A model generated the notes under the pieces. The model was not told the origin of the DNA and ran no database searches. It saw nothing but the letters and a program-made list of their open reading frames with translations. From Canna indica (lineage: Eukaryota; Streptophyta; Magnoliopsida; Zingiberales; Cannaceae): DNA of 64,000 nt. Position 1 is the first letter of the stretch, and the number at the start of each line of letters is the position of its first letter. The DNA lies in NCBI GenBank assembly GCA_034359265.1, contig CP136898.1, positions 5,954,501 through 6,018,500 of the forward strand. Reading direction: 5' to 3'. Made by a program: the position numbers and the translations under genes. This document shows positions 46,963-59,276 of the stretch, in pieces.

Positions 46963-48747
46963 ATGGGTTACACTTATACTCCCACCTACTACTCTTCCTT
47001 GCAGGACACCATCACCTCCCTGTGCAAATCGATCCTGCCCTTCAACCTCAAGGGCCGCCGTCCGCCGCTGCCGGACCAAAAGCTCGCGAAGCGCCACGCC
47101 GACAGCCTCAAGTGGCAGCAGAACTCCTTCCACCGCATCCTTCACCTCATGGCCCTCCACAATGAAGGCATCGTGCCGGAAACTGACGTCATCGCCTTTC
47201 GGACCCATATGCTCGACACTCTCATCTCCGCACCCAAGGACCAAGAGCCCGCCGGCGTCGTCCGCGACAAGCTCCTCTTCATGCAGGTTTACCTCATTCA
47301 CCACAAATTGGCAACAAACAAGGTTTTGTGACGATTTTGAATGAATCAAGTGGTGTTTTTTTTTTGCTTCTCTTGTAGGAATTGTTCTATGCTAAATGCA
47401 TCTCGGCGGACGAGTACCACTCATCGAAGAGGCCCCTGCTGCAGAGGCTCGCCGTGCAAGGTGTCGAGCTCGATTGCCGGGACGTCATCGTCCGGTGCCC
47501 AACGATGAGCTCCGAAGAGGAGTGGTCGGTCATCGATCTCAGAGACAAAGAACCGCCGCCTCCATCCGCAGAGAAGGAGAAGCACCGAACTCCGATCAAA
47601 TCTTTCATCGGCAGCGCCGCCTCATGGAAGGGGAAGGGGGCCAAGAAGGACTCCGCCAAAAAGGGGCCTTTAGGATCCCTAGATGTGAATGCGATGGATC
47701 CATCAAGGCCTTCAATGGAGAATCCATTTTGGATCAGGGGCCAACACGGCGACAAGAGCTCGATCCTCATGCCGGAGAGCTCGCCACTGGTACCCATCAA
47801 GACCGAGAAAGGGAAGAGGAAGACGTTCCAAGATCTCTTCTGGCGAGAGAAGCAAGAGGAGAACGAGAACAGGGACCCGATGGGTGCAAAGAAGCAATGG
47901 GGTCTTGACGGGCTGAAGAAATGGAAGAGAGGAGGAGGCGGTGACGATGAGTCGACCGCTCCTTACCTGCTTCCCGGCGAGAGATCCAACAATGCCTCGT
48001 CCATTGCGTGCACCCTTGTCGCCAGTCCCATCGGCCAAGGCCCCGACACGAAGCGGATAAAGAAGAAGATGCACACCGACGGCTCTGCTTCTGACTTCAT
48101 CATCGACAAGGTCTGAGAGTCCTGCAGCAAAAAGTTGTCGTTGTAGATATAACAAATACTGGATTCCCAGATGAAAATTTCACTGTCATTTCTCTCTTCT
48201 TTCAAAGGTTTTAGGCGACAACATAAAGAAGGAACTCTGTCGAATCCAATCTGAGTTATGCGCGAAGAACCAAAACCTCAATTTCACGTAAACTTTCTCT
48301 TCCAATCGCCATTGTCTTTTACCTCCTCCTTCAATGGTTAAAGAAGCCAAGTATTGATTTTTTCCCCTCCATCTACTGTGACAGAGATGAACAAATGGAA
48401 GCAATATCAGTTAGGCTTCCAGTGGACAAGGCTGATTTGAACAACTTTTTTCCAAAGTGAGCTTTGAAGTAATTGCAGCTTAATTTAGATACTTTTGAGA
48501 TTTAATTGTGGGATATGTGTTTGCATGCAGGGCATGGTGTGATAGATATGGAGACATTGTGCTCGACGTGGTGAGGAAGGAGTTTAAGGATCATGTGGGC
48601 GAGATGGAGACTCTGCGGAGTGCTGCAAGTGATCGCAAGCATGAGCATGGCGGTGCAGAGAAATGGGTTGCCTTCGAAGAGAAGGATGAAAACCTTCATC
48701 TCAATCTATTTTCTCAAAAGCAGAACACATTGAATCCTTTTCAGTAG
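46963..48747 (+). CDS. Plant-type protein of unknown function, five exons
   Basis: Exons: 46963-47286, 47379-48110, 48208-48287, 48385-48456, 48531-48747; all GT-AG and in phase, 474 residues. The start MGYTYTPTYYSSLQDTI follows a purine-rich leader. Residues 1-150 look like a folded, conserved helical region (QKLAKRHADSLKWQQNSF, ELFYAKCISADEYHSSKRPL). The middle (about 155-350) is charged and low in complexity, with Lys/Arg clusters such as KGKGAKKDSAKKG and KRIKKK that could be nuclear localisation signals. The C-terminal ~120 residues (DNIKKELCRIQSEL, WCDRYGDIVLDVVRKEF) look helical. I believe similar proteins exist across plants, but I cannot name the family or role. It is divergently paired with the RAF-like kinase. 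Confidence 0.85.
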
Positions 48748-50226
48748 AATCTCTCTTCCAGGAGACATAGGAGTATGTGTTTAATGCATTAACAGGAGAG
48801 AGACGTTTGAATCTCTCTTCTAATAAATGGTTTTTCTTTCTCTCTTCTTGTTGAGGTTGCCTGCTTCAGCATGTTTAATGCACACTTGCACTCCTGCCAA
48901 GCTATTTTTTTATGGTTTTACAAGATCTGCTTATTAATAGGATTGAACAAAAAAACTGGAGTGAATCTAGTATTTTTAAGAATGAACCTTTCACTCTTTG
49001 CAATACAAGTTTGTTTTACTTTATGTTCGGTCTTAATTATACTAGGTTCAATTTTAATAAAATTAGATTCACTCGTGTGAGAGACTTCATAGTAATGTTT
49101 ATAGAGCCCGACGTTATAGAAGTTGCACTCCTCAGTGTGTTCTTCAAACCTACTATGGTGCTCAGAACGATAGAGATTCTCATGGAGCAGGGCTGGGATG
49201 AATAGCAAATCTTAAAGACTATATGCTTTATTTCTATTTTTTTAAGACATGTGCCATTTCCTCTTCTTGTGTCTCATCCCATGGAGCCAGGTTCTTCTCC
49301 ATCCCACTGCTTTAAGATCAGTGTTATTCATCCCAGCTCGGCTCCATAAAAATCCCTATCTTGTCTAGGCCTAGCAAATTGTGTTAAGCCTGAGTTATCG
49401 GGTCGGGCTAGCTCGGAAAATTCGTGCCCGGCCTGAAAAAATTTCGAGCCTGGAAACACCAGCTTAGACCGACACGAAAAGTAATGGCTCGGCTTGTTTA
49501 GCTCGATAACACTAAAAAATCAGATTTAAATCTGAAAATTAACAAATTTTAAACTCGCCAATACTAGGTCCGAAGTGTTTATCGGACTATCGGGCCTAAC
49601 ACTTGGCCCGACCCGGCACAACATGGAATTGAGCCGTTTTTTGTGCCGGGCCGGGCTATTGGACTGGGCCGAAAACTTCAGTAATAGTTTTACCCGTTCC
49701 AAGAGATGAGCTTTCTTATTTATGGCAGGCTCGAACTCTAAATTGACAAATTGGGCCCCGCATTTCGACCCATTTCAAACCCATCACAGATAAACGCCCC
49801 ATAACCTATTGTCTTCTAGAATGACTCATGAAATCCTGACAAGAAATCAATCAAGCTTTAATCTCAATTTGGGTTAGTATTTCAAGACTTTGTTATTTTA
49901 TTGTTTTAGAAAATATCAATTAGACTCCTATTAGGGCAAGTCAATTTAATCTTTTAAAAAATTCCAATTACAACTATGATTCCATCGTAGATCGTGTGTT
50001 GTCCTATTTATATGCCTTGACGTCAAACAATTAAAATTACCACGTAGAAATGCAACGCCATGCGAGGAAGACGAAGGCAGTCTGTATGTCGTCCTCCACC
50101 ATTCCTCATTCCTTCCACGTAATGCCACCATGGACAAAAACCCAGCAAAGCTTTTCACACGCCAAACCAAACTAAATAAAGCATGCATAAAGAAGAAAAC
50201 TGCACATCTCATCATCGCTTCCATCC
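48748..50226. other. Spacer with inverted and GC-rich repeats
   Basis: No gene is supported. 49169-49215 and 49310-49365 are imperfect inverted copies (catggagcagggctgggatg against catcccagctcggctccat). A block at 49365-49690 is rich in gggcc/ggccc and cgggtcggg motifs like the hAT-type repeats elsewhere, but it shows no clear terminal repeats. Confidence 0.5.
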
Positions 50227-50535
50227 ATGGATTCCACTTCTTCTCCTTCTTCCTCAGCCAAGTTTTCTAAGCCCGGCCCTCGCTCCTGCCTCTGTTCGCC
50301 GACCACCCACCCCGGGTCGTTCCGCTGCAGGCTGCACAAGTCGGCGGCTGCGCAGCCGGGCTCGGAGGCGAAGGTAGCAGTGCCGGCGGCGAAGGCGAAG
50401 TCGATGAGGGCTGCTCTCCTCACGCAGATCATAAGAAGACCGTCGTCGAACCATGATCAATATTGCAGGAGGAGGGACTTCACGCCCCGTCCTTCAAGGT
50501 TTTTTATGATGAACAGTTTGGTGCCTTCTTCATAG
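50227..50535 (+). CDS. Small serine-rich protein of a plant-specific family
   Basis: An intronless 102-codon frame beginning MDSTSSPSSSAKFSKPGPRS. It contains CLCSPTTHPGSFRCRLHK (about 21-38), a conserved block of the small plant serine-rich proteins. An AKAKSMRAALLTQII segment follows, then RRRDFTPRPSRFFMMN near the C-terminus. These proteins are about 100 residues, basic and of unknown biochemical role. The start is the first ATG in frame with all conserved blocks. GC-rich codon use contrasts with the AT-rich flanks, supporting a real gene. Confidence 0.82.
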   Translation: MDSTSSPSSSAKFSKPGPRSCLCSPTTHPGSFRCRLHKSAAAQPGSEAKVAVPAAKAKSMRAALLTQIIRRPSSNHDQYCRRRDFTPRPSRFFMMNSLVPSS

Positions 50536-51527
50536 ATAGATTCGTAATTGTGTGGGTGAATGTAATTTGAGGGCTTTTTCTTTTTTCTCAAAGCCCATCA
50601 AACATGCATTCGTGTGTTAATTAATGGATATTTATACGGAATATAATATACATTAAGTGAACTTTCTTTCGAATTTATAGTTCTCGATGATCATTCGATT
50701 CTGTGTTGGGGATTTCTTCATTTTTTTCATCCTCAATCAATGGAAAGCATTTGAATGCTGAAGTTTGTGAGTTCTTGCTCATCACGCCTGTAGCAGAGAA
50801 CAGAGTGCTAGCTTCTTCCTGCCATGAAAACTTGTGGTTGTTTGGGTAAAAAACTTTCTTCTTTTGATCTCTCTTCCTTTTCAGTAAAGTGTCATGAGAG
50901 ATGCATGAGGATGATGGATTTGCATCATTATCATATCACATGAAATATATTCTCCGCAGGAGTTTCTAGAAATGGTGCAATTTAATTAGAGAGCTATAAA
51001 AGTTGTCTTTATCTTTATCCTTGGAAATGTCAACCATGATCAAAGAGGTGGGCACCTTATCTTTATCCTTATCCATCTGCTTCGACGACCAGGGATCTCC
51101 CCACACTTCGGGAGCACAAGAATCTTACGATGATCACATGAATCAAACAATCCAAAGAGACTTCTGCTTCATTGGGTAAGACTGTAAAGATGGAATAGTT
51201 GATTTGTCCAGGAGCTGAGTCTGAACGCTAATGAAAACTTCGTATATTTCAACTATTCCAACTTGTTGTGTTATTATAGATTGACAGACGAATAGACTTG
51301 ACATGTCAATGAGGACTTCAGGAATCAGGAGGGACCTTCTGTTCTGAGAGCAGAAGATGATGGCCAGAAGGCCCAGAAATTGTCTTAAACAATAGAGTTA
51401 ATTAGAATGCCAATTACTGAAAGAATTTCTAAAAATAATTAAGTCATATTTTACTAATCTATCTAAATATGTATGATACGCCAATTAGGAGAAAAGAAAA
51501 AAAAGAAACTTGAATCAACTATGTATG

Positions 51528-52040
51528 ATATGTATTAAGGTAAATTATATTGACCTCTCATAAGATTTAGTAAAATTACATTGACCTCATCGCTATTTAT
51601 CAAAGTGACATTCATTTTTCCTGTAGTTAACGGTGTTAATGGAGTCCGTTAATAATGTGATTTCTCTCATATGCTCATTCTAAAAAATTATTAAAATACA
51701 TGCATAAAATAATTGAATAAATATGTTAAAAATAAATATTTGAAATGAATTATTTATTTTAAAAATATTTTAAAAATAAAATTTTTGAGAGAAATAAAGT
51801 TAACGTAAAGATATTTTTGTCATTTAAAATTAAAAAAAATTATAAATATCTCAAAAATAACATTAGTAAGCATATACATTGCACATGACAAACACTCCAC
51901 TAACAATTTTCGTTAGTACGAGAGATTTGTATAATTTTTTACAAAACTCAGGAGATTATAAGACAATTACAAATATATGAAAAATCAATGTAATTTCATT
52001 AAACTTTAGAGGAGATCAGTGTAATTTACCATATGTATTA
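51528..52040. mobile_element. MITE with 9-10-bp target duplication (Mutator-like)
   Basis: The element is 51538-52030 (493 bp), flanked by ATATGTATTA at 51528-51537 and 52031-52040. The ends AGGTAAATTATATTGACCTC and GATCAGTGTAATTTACC are imperfect inverted copies; similarity continues inward about 60 bases. The interior is AT-rich and non-coding. The length of the duplication favours a Mutator-like origin. Confidence 0.78.
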
Positions 52041-52569
52041 TCATGAAAAGGTAGTATTATAAAAATAGGAACACCATAATTTTTATAAATGTTATCTTTT
52101 ATTCAAATGCAAATATTTATCAAATCAACACAAATAAAAATAATATTATATTAATAAAAAATATTTTTAATTTAAATAATATAATTGATTGTATACATGA
52201 ATTTTTTAAGTGTTAGTAAAAGTATTGTTAATTTCATTAACTCCAACTAATTACATATACCCTCGTTGAAACATGTTTAATTTCTCCATATAATTTACTG
52301 CTGTTATTTATTAAAATTCAATAGAAATATTCTATGATTTTATAGTTTATTTACAACAAATTATTCAACGATGAATTATTTAAGGTGAACTTTTTAGGTT
52401 TCTCACATCTACATTTTATGGATAATGTTGGTCTCTTGAAAGAATACACTACGAATTTTGAATAAAGGATAAGATATATAGAACATACACTTAGAACAAG
52501 ATCACTTCTACTACTACTAATAGTAATAATAAAAGGAATATGTCCTCTCAGCAAAGTTACTAGTTCATA

Positions 52570-53063
52570 TAAAACAAGAAGATTCTTCTATTATAATCTG
52601 TGTAGCCCAGAGGATGATAGTTTCCATCCCTCAAATATTTCCAGGCTTGCATTTCTCAGACATCCACATACAACAAATCACCACAGAAATTTCTGTTCTA
52701 AACTTCTGGTACAAATGACCTCTATGTTTAATACACAATGTAGTGGGAAGAAAAAAACAAATCATAATAGACGAAGAACAAGGCTTTAACAAATGAACTA
52801 TATGCCATGCTAGGAGAAACATCATATATATTTGGGGAAAACCCCAAACTTTCACAACCAATATGAAGAGGGTTGGAAGACCATGTAAGACTCCAACATG
52901 AAAGAAGTTTATGCTTGACCAGCACTACATAAGGCTTCCCTGCCTGGTGCATGAAAGAAAACAAAACTCTGCTATAAAGAATCTGCTAAAAGACTATGAT
53001 GACATGCTCTTCTCCAAAAGAGCAAGTATCCAAGAAAGTATACCAGCTGACGAACGTAGATAC
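52570..53063 (-). other. Possible terminal 3' UTR exon of the PHOX gene
   Basis: The acceptor ctccttgcag (minus strand, just above 53063) follows an intron that would start after 55286. The exon has no long reading frame related to the gene. This is inferred from splice signals only. Confidence 0.35.
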
Positions 53064-55377
53064 CTGCAAGGAGAAAAACTAAGTTTTATTAGATGGGAAA
53101 AACTCGTGAAGCAACTTTTATAATTTTATCATGCATGAAAGCCTTGGCTACAATATCTCGCTTTTCCAGTTTTGGAACTATAGCTATAATACAACATATA
53201 AATAAAGAGAAGAGACGATGCAACTTGGAAGGCATCAAAAATACAAACATTTTGCACATATCGAAAAAGTATACTAACAACAAAGTTAGCATGCACAATG
53301 ACCAGTTCATTATATTAGTCAATGGAAGTTATTTTCTGGATCCTATACTTGTTTGGAGTAACCTTCAAATTCTAAATCTTAATTCTTTTGTGTTTAAAGA
53401 ATTTGGAAATGGAACATTTCTGTTCTCATCGTCTCCTGTATTTTTTTCTAAAATACATATGGTGTAATTTAACTGTAGTGTAATGGTAACCGGAAATCAG
53501 AATGTGTAGGATTCTGTAGCCGCATCACTTTTGGTGTGACTATCCAATCCTAAATTTATGGAGAAGTGGGCATAAACGTAATTATACCAAACACATGAAT
53601 TTACTAAAACTATGAAATGAGTAATGTCATGAGAATAAGATCCTAGATATACAGGTTTCTAAAACCCATGAACTTAACTGTCAATGAGACTTGCAATTTT
53701 CTCCAGAAATTTACTAAAAATAAACACTTAACAGTTTGAACACATTGGAAGGCCTGTGGTAAACAAGAAATCCAAATTAATGAAATATGTGCTTTAACTT
53801 TTGGGTGCCTACACATCCATTAGACATCTACTTAGTGTGCCATAATGGATTGGTGATTGGTGAGTGAAGAAAATAAAAGATCTTGCCAACTGCACCAGAA
53901 GGTAAGACCACTAGTTTCATTTTTGCTAGACTATTTATGACACATGTAGTTGTTCATGTATAAGATATACTTAAGTCCAAATAAAAAAGTTCTTTAAATA
54001 TAAATTTATGCACCTTTTAAAAAAATTAAACTGCAAGATCACTAACTACCTATAAGTCCAAGTACATAGAAAAACATAGCTCATGTTGAAGCAATCCAGC
54101 CTTGTAGACCAATTGGTGGAATATTAGAATTCCACCTACCATCAAAAGCATACTAAGTTTTAAACTTCTCGCATCTTATGATCCGATACTTGTTCATTTT
54201 TTTCTCTTCATATGTTTAGGTTGTCATCTAATAATCAATCATATCAGAATAATAAAACCAATTCCAATCATGGCAAAAAAAATATCTTTAAGTACTTGGG
54301 TTCTGAAATGAACTTTCCTATTTTCTACGTTATTAAGATGACCCTAACTACCCAAAAAAATATAAAGAGAAGACCTGTTTAAGCAGATCCCTGAACTCAA
54401 ATCCACCGGCTAAGGTTGATTTTTTGATTGGACCCACTTATATTACTGCACTAGAATTATAAGATAAACAAGACAGGGCTGTGCCATGTCATACATCATC
54501 ATGTAATTCTTGTGCAGAATGCCTAATCACAGAGCTGCATGCCTTTTTTATAGGAATTTACAGTCTCCACGTGCATTTAAAGAATATTGAAATACCAGGC
54601 ACAAAATCTCCCAATGGTTTGAAATTGAGTGTGAGACTCTAGGAGAATTTCTTGCTTTAATGTTTAACTCATAGAAATGTGAGAACTAGCATAATGGAAT
54701 CAGGCTAGCTAATAGATAAAATTTGAAATGGTGGGAATTTTGTAAGTTGCTAATCTAATGTACATATGAACACTTCTGCTGATTTCGTCATGGATTCATT
54801 TAGTAACAAAATTTGATAAAGATAATAAATTAGGAAAAACTAACTGAAGGTCAGAGAAACAAACTAAATATAAAATAAATAATCTTTCAAAAGCCAGAGA
54901 TGCTAATTTCCCAGGAAATTCAAGAATGATATGCATCAAACAAAGAGACCATAAGAATTATAGTTAGGATGTCAAAATGTACTTGTAGATAATTTATGCA
55001 AACAATATCCTAATCAAAAGAATTTATACAAAGCCAGTAATTTGAAGATAACAATAAAAGGGTGACCCAATCCCACTTTTGTTGGCTCTAGGGAGACTTG
55101 ATGTACGCAACCTTCCCCCTCCAAAAACCATAGAGGCTCTATGTTTCCATGGCTCAAACCCATGACCTCCAAGTCACAAGTGGGTAATTTTATCGTTACT
55201 CCAAAGTCCAAAGTCACCCTCTAATTTGAAGATAACAATAAATAAATAAATAAATAATATCAAGAAAAAAAGAGAAGAAATTTACCTATATGAAACACTG
55301 ACAACAGACATCAAATCTATTTTGATGTTCTCAGCAAAGACATCAATTCTGAGCTGACGCTGAAAGTAATTCATAAA

Positions 55378-58189
55378 TCACACAAACTCCAATGTATGAT
55401 ACAACTTTGGTGCTCGCCGCCGAAGTAAAGGCTCAAGTCTAAATGATGGGAGACCACTTATCCACTTCTTTGCATCATACATCTCATTCCATGCCTGAAC
55501 AATCTCATCAATCTTGAAGCCCAAACCTGCATTTTAACAAGCACAAATTACAATTTGAAGATGATTGCAAGGTCTGCTGGAGGACTGAAGTCTAGGATGT
55601 TGAAAATATAGTTAACCAAGATAAATAAATGCATGGGTACATTATAACAATACAACATTTACAGGGCATGGGTGTTATTTGTATCTCAAGGTGATTACTG
55701 GACCAACTAGATCTACCAAGGGACTTCAAATGCCAAAAATTAGCATATGGAAATGATATGAACATCTAGATGAGCTAAGTTCTTAAAATCACAGAAAACC
55801 CAGAAGCAGGATATGAATCCTTGGGAAACATCTATTCAGGTAACCTTGAGTCATAACATGAAATTATGCATTAGATAATGCCAGATGTCATTAACTGTTA
55901 TCTTAACAATTTACTTGCAAGTGCTGCATATACTGAGAATGATGTTAACTTGACTTTTCTAAGATCATTTAAACTTGGAAGTCTTTAAACAACAAATGTA
56001 ATTAGCAATTATGTTGGAAATTTTATTGCTACAACTGCAGAAAGCATCGCATGCTGGTTTAGTATATCCTTTGCTGACAATACTAACACATCTAAAGTTT
56101 GAAGAATTAGTAAACTACGTAATTGTCAAGACTTTTAGCCATTACTACGTTTCAATACCTTCTACATTAACCATTACATAATTGTTAAGACTTTTAGCCA
56201 TAACCATCCAGATAATTAGTTGGCAGTGATGCTTCTATACAAAATCGAAAAGTGAAAAAAAAAAACAACTTCAACATTTATAGGAAAAATACTTGTACCT
56301 TCTTGAGCAGTTTCATTGGCACAGTGGTTTTTCATCATAACAACAAGGTCAGTTGGAGAAGCCCCAGCAAGTTTAAATTTTTCTACTGATGTCATGAGGC
56401 ACTCTTCCCACAATGGAATACCTAACTTGAACTCCACAACAGACCGCTCATAAAGAATGGTACCCCATAATATATTTATCTGAGCTCTCATGTTAGAAGC
56501 AAGTTCTGCAGCTTCATCTGTTGAGAGTTCTCTAAAGTAATCTTCCAAGCCCAACTTTTGCAACAAAGGTTTTTCCTCATTAGGCTCAGAAAGCTTCTTT
56601 AATCGCAGCTCTTCTATCTCTTCCCACATATCTGTTCCCCTTTCAAGGTTATCCTCAGCTTGGTTGAATAGCTCTAAGACTTCTGATGACAGTGACTCCT
56701 CCAAGTCTAACTTCTTTCCAATTGCATAATACCATGAAAGCTTTGTTTGCTCAAATTGTTGTAATGCAAGTGCAAGAACACCTTCATAGAAGTTGGGCTT
56801 AATCTTCAAAGCCTCTTCATAACTTTTCCCCGCTTTAACATACTCAGCTTGAGCCCATTCATATGCAGCTTTTACCTGTGCAAGCACTGATTCCTTTGAC
56901 GCATTCTCTGATACAGATAGCCTCTTCCTTGCTCGAGACATATGCACATTTCCCCAGTTAAACAAGGCCAGAGCTGCCATCTCCTGAAATTTCTCCTCAG
57001 CAAGTTCAAAAACTTCATGTGCTTCTTCACTTGTGACAGTCTCTTCCATTGCCTCTAAATATACTTTCATTCCTAATTCATGAAGGTTCAGAGATGCATC
57101 AGAATCAAAACCGACATGGTTCTTCAGTAACCGAGCAAATTGCACAATCCACTCATCAACATAAGTTGAAGAGAACTTGTCATCCTCCCGCTTAATGCTC
57201 CCATTCTCAGATGTGCTAACATTTTCTCTGTCTTTCTTCCTCTTTGAAGATCCATTTTTTGGCTCTTCGAGCAAAGGTTCAAGCTCAGGATCGACTTCTA
57301 CAATATACAACCTCATAGACCCCTGTGGGTCTGCAGACTCTTCTGCCCACCTCAGTTCTTCAGATGTAGTGATTGTCACCAAATCACCCTCCCTATCCTT
57401 GTATTTGATAAGGACAGCCTTCAATGCTGGAAATTTGTTGCCAACAATCTCCCTCAACTGCAACATTGTACAATTAGATGGTGTTTGAGCCCATCTTATG
57501 TCTTCCCCAAAAACTAGCTTCACATTCTTCATAGGCTCTTCCTTCTTAACTTCAGCATACTTCCCCCCCATACTGACTACCTTCTCCTTGGACCTGTGGC
57601 TCTTCTTCTTCTTTGGTTTCTGTTTGACTGTTAGAGATTCTGGCAATGGATAAACTGCCTTCTCATCTAAAGTGGTGCCTCTTTTCTCCATTTCCTTCTT
57701 CACTCGTTCAGAAATCTCCAATGCTGTAAGGTTGTTGGGCTCCAAACTCAAAACTAGGTCGACATCTTTGCAGGCTAATTCCAGCCTGTTCAAGGCCTCA
57801 AAACACTTGGCCCTCTTCAGGAGTGCTTTACTGTACTTGGGGATACCTCTAGTGCTAGATTGCATTCATTGATTGCCTGGTGGTAGTCCTCACTCCTCAG
57901 GGATCATCTGCATATAACAAGTTGCTATATTACTGCGGAGGTACTCAATGTCAATATGGTTCTTTGGAAGCAGCTTGATGGCCTTCTCGTACTTCAGCAG
58001 TGCTCTCTCATATTCCCGCTTCTAGAACAGCATATTGCCCTCCTCTTTCAGATCACGAGCCATGTCCATGAAGACTGTTGTATCCTCATCAAAGACTTTA
58101 GGGCTGTGCTCGCTGGATCTGTTGTGCTTTGAGCTTGTATCACTATGTTTACCTCCTGAATTCTTCTTCTTGGCAGTTGGCTTACCCAT
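55378..58189 (-). pseudogene. PHOX-type TPR/PB1 chaperone-like gene with disrupted N-terminal frame
   Basis: The minus strand starts MGKPTAKKKN at 58189, reads into the first TPR (ARDLKEEGNMLF), and hits TAG at 58022-58024 where Gln is expected. The TPR then continues recognisably ([19 protein letters not shown]) to a frame lesion with a TGA at 57890-57892. A second single-base lesion in a G run at 57839-57842 restores the frame at PKYSKALLKRAK. From there ~520 codons are open: remaining TPR, Lys-rich linker, PB1 (KNVKLVFGEDIRWAQ), and the helical TPR-like C-terminal part. The coding part ends at 56299 with a GT-AG intron to the last exon 55378-55526 ([20 protein letters not shown]). PHOX proteins (CLMP1 and relatives) bind Hsp90/Hsp70 and influence organelle positioning. 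An ATG at 57865 could allow an N-truncated product; sequencing error is the main alternative. Confidence 0.8.
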
Positions 58190-59276
58190 TTCTATTTCAC
58201 AATTATAATCGTCATATATCCTTCTATGATCAGGAACTTGCTCGGTCAATTAAAATCCTCTCTTTCCCTTTACTTGCTATTTATACGATCTATATCAAGG
58301 GAAAAAAAATGTGGCAAGTACGAAGCAAGCTATTTTGACTATATGAACAAGAGCACAGAAAGCGAAATGAGATTAAATTAGGTCGATGGGTTTTCCGTCA
58401 ATCGCTAAGAGGATATAGGAAAACCCTAGAACCAAAACAGACAATCCCAACTTTCCTTCTCCAATCCACCAAAACCAACAGAACGATTCTCCACGCGGAA
58501 GGATATCTCAACTCGAAAGACAATTTCACACAGAATCGACAACAGGGCAGAAAACCTCGAGATCGTAGCTTTCCTATAAAAATCAACCAGACGAACCACA
58601 AATCATTTAGAGAAGACCGAAAGAAACTTATCTGAACCGCGGTCCTAACTCAGATCAAGCAATCAAGATTCCCAAATCAGAAAAGTCACCTCCTTTCTCC
58701 GCACATCAATAAAGCAGCTGCAATCTATCAGCTCTCAGGAAGCTCCTCTTCTTACCCTTCCCCGACTCCACCAAAATGGACTCGTAATCCGTCTGAATCC
58801 AATCGCCAAAGGCTCCACCTCTGCCAAGAGCACCTCTTCGCCCCAGGATCCGAATTGGCCGTATCCCGTTGCCTCCACACGTATCCCAATCAATTCCGCC
58901 ACTCGGATTACAGCGCAGGCGCGAGCCGAAACAAGTAGAGCGCGCCAAGAACAAGTGTGAAAGATCACGAAAACATTTGCGGCATGAAAGAGGCAAAAGA
59001 GGAGGAGAGAAGAAGAGGAAGACAACACGGTAAGCGGCCGTCGAAATTGGTGAGCTGTTGTCGCCTGGAAGCATTAAATTCCAGTTTTGTACACCATCCA
59101 TGAAACCCGCCTTTAATGAAGTGGGTCCCCCAAATACCCACGGAATCCTTCCGGGTAATGTTTCGGGTGGCGGTAAAGCTGGTGAAGAGGTACTTCTACT
59201 TCCTTACACTCCAAGAATTTTGCGGGGTGGTGGAAGGACGCGAAATAGTGGAGGAGAAAGCAGCGAGTTGCGTCTT
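58190..59276. other. Promoter/leader of the PHOX gene
   Basis: The GC-richer block 58690-59060 probably contains the leader exon of the minus-strand gene. The open frames in it (for example 58706-59101) have no recognisable domains and are not called. Confidence 0.45.

Larger units (their letters stand above)
50536..55377. other. AT-rich spacer containing a MITE and the probable 3' UTR of the PHOX gene
   Basis: No protein gene is supported. A Mutator-like MITE lies at 51538-52030. On the minus strand, a donor after 55286 and an acceptor before 53063 suggest that the PHOX gene's 3' UTR is spliced, with a final exon running to about 52570. Confidence 0.45.
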
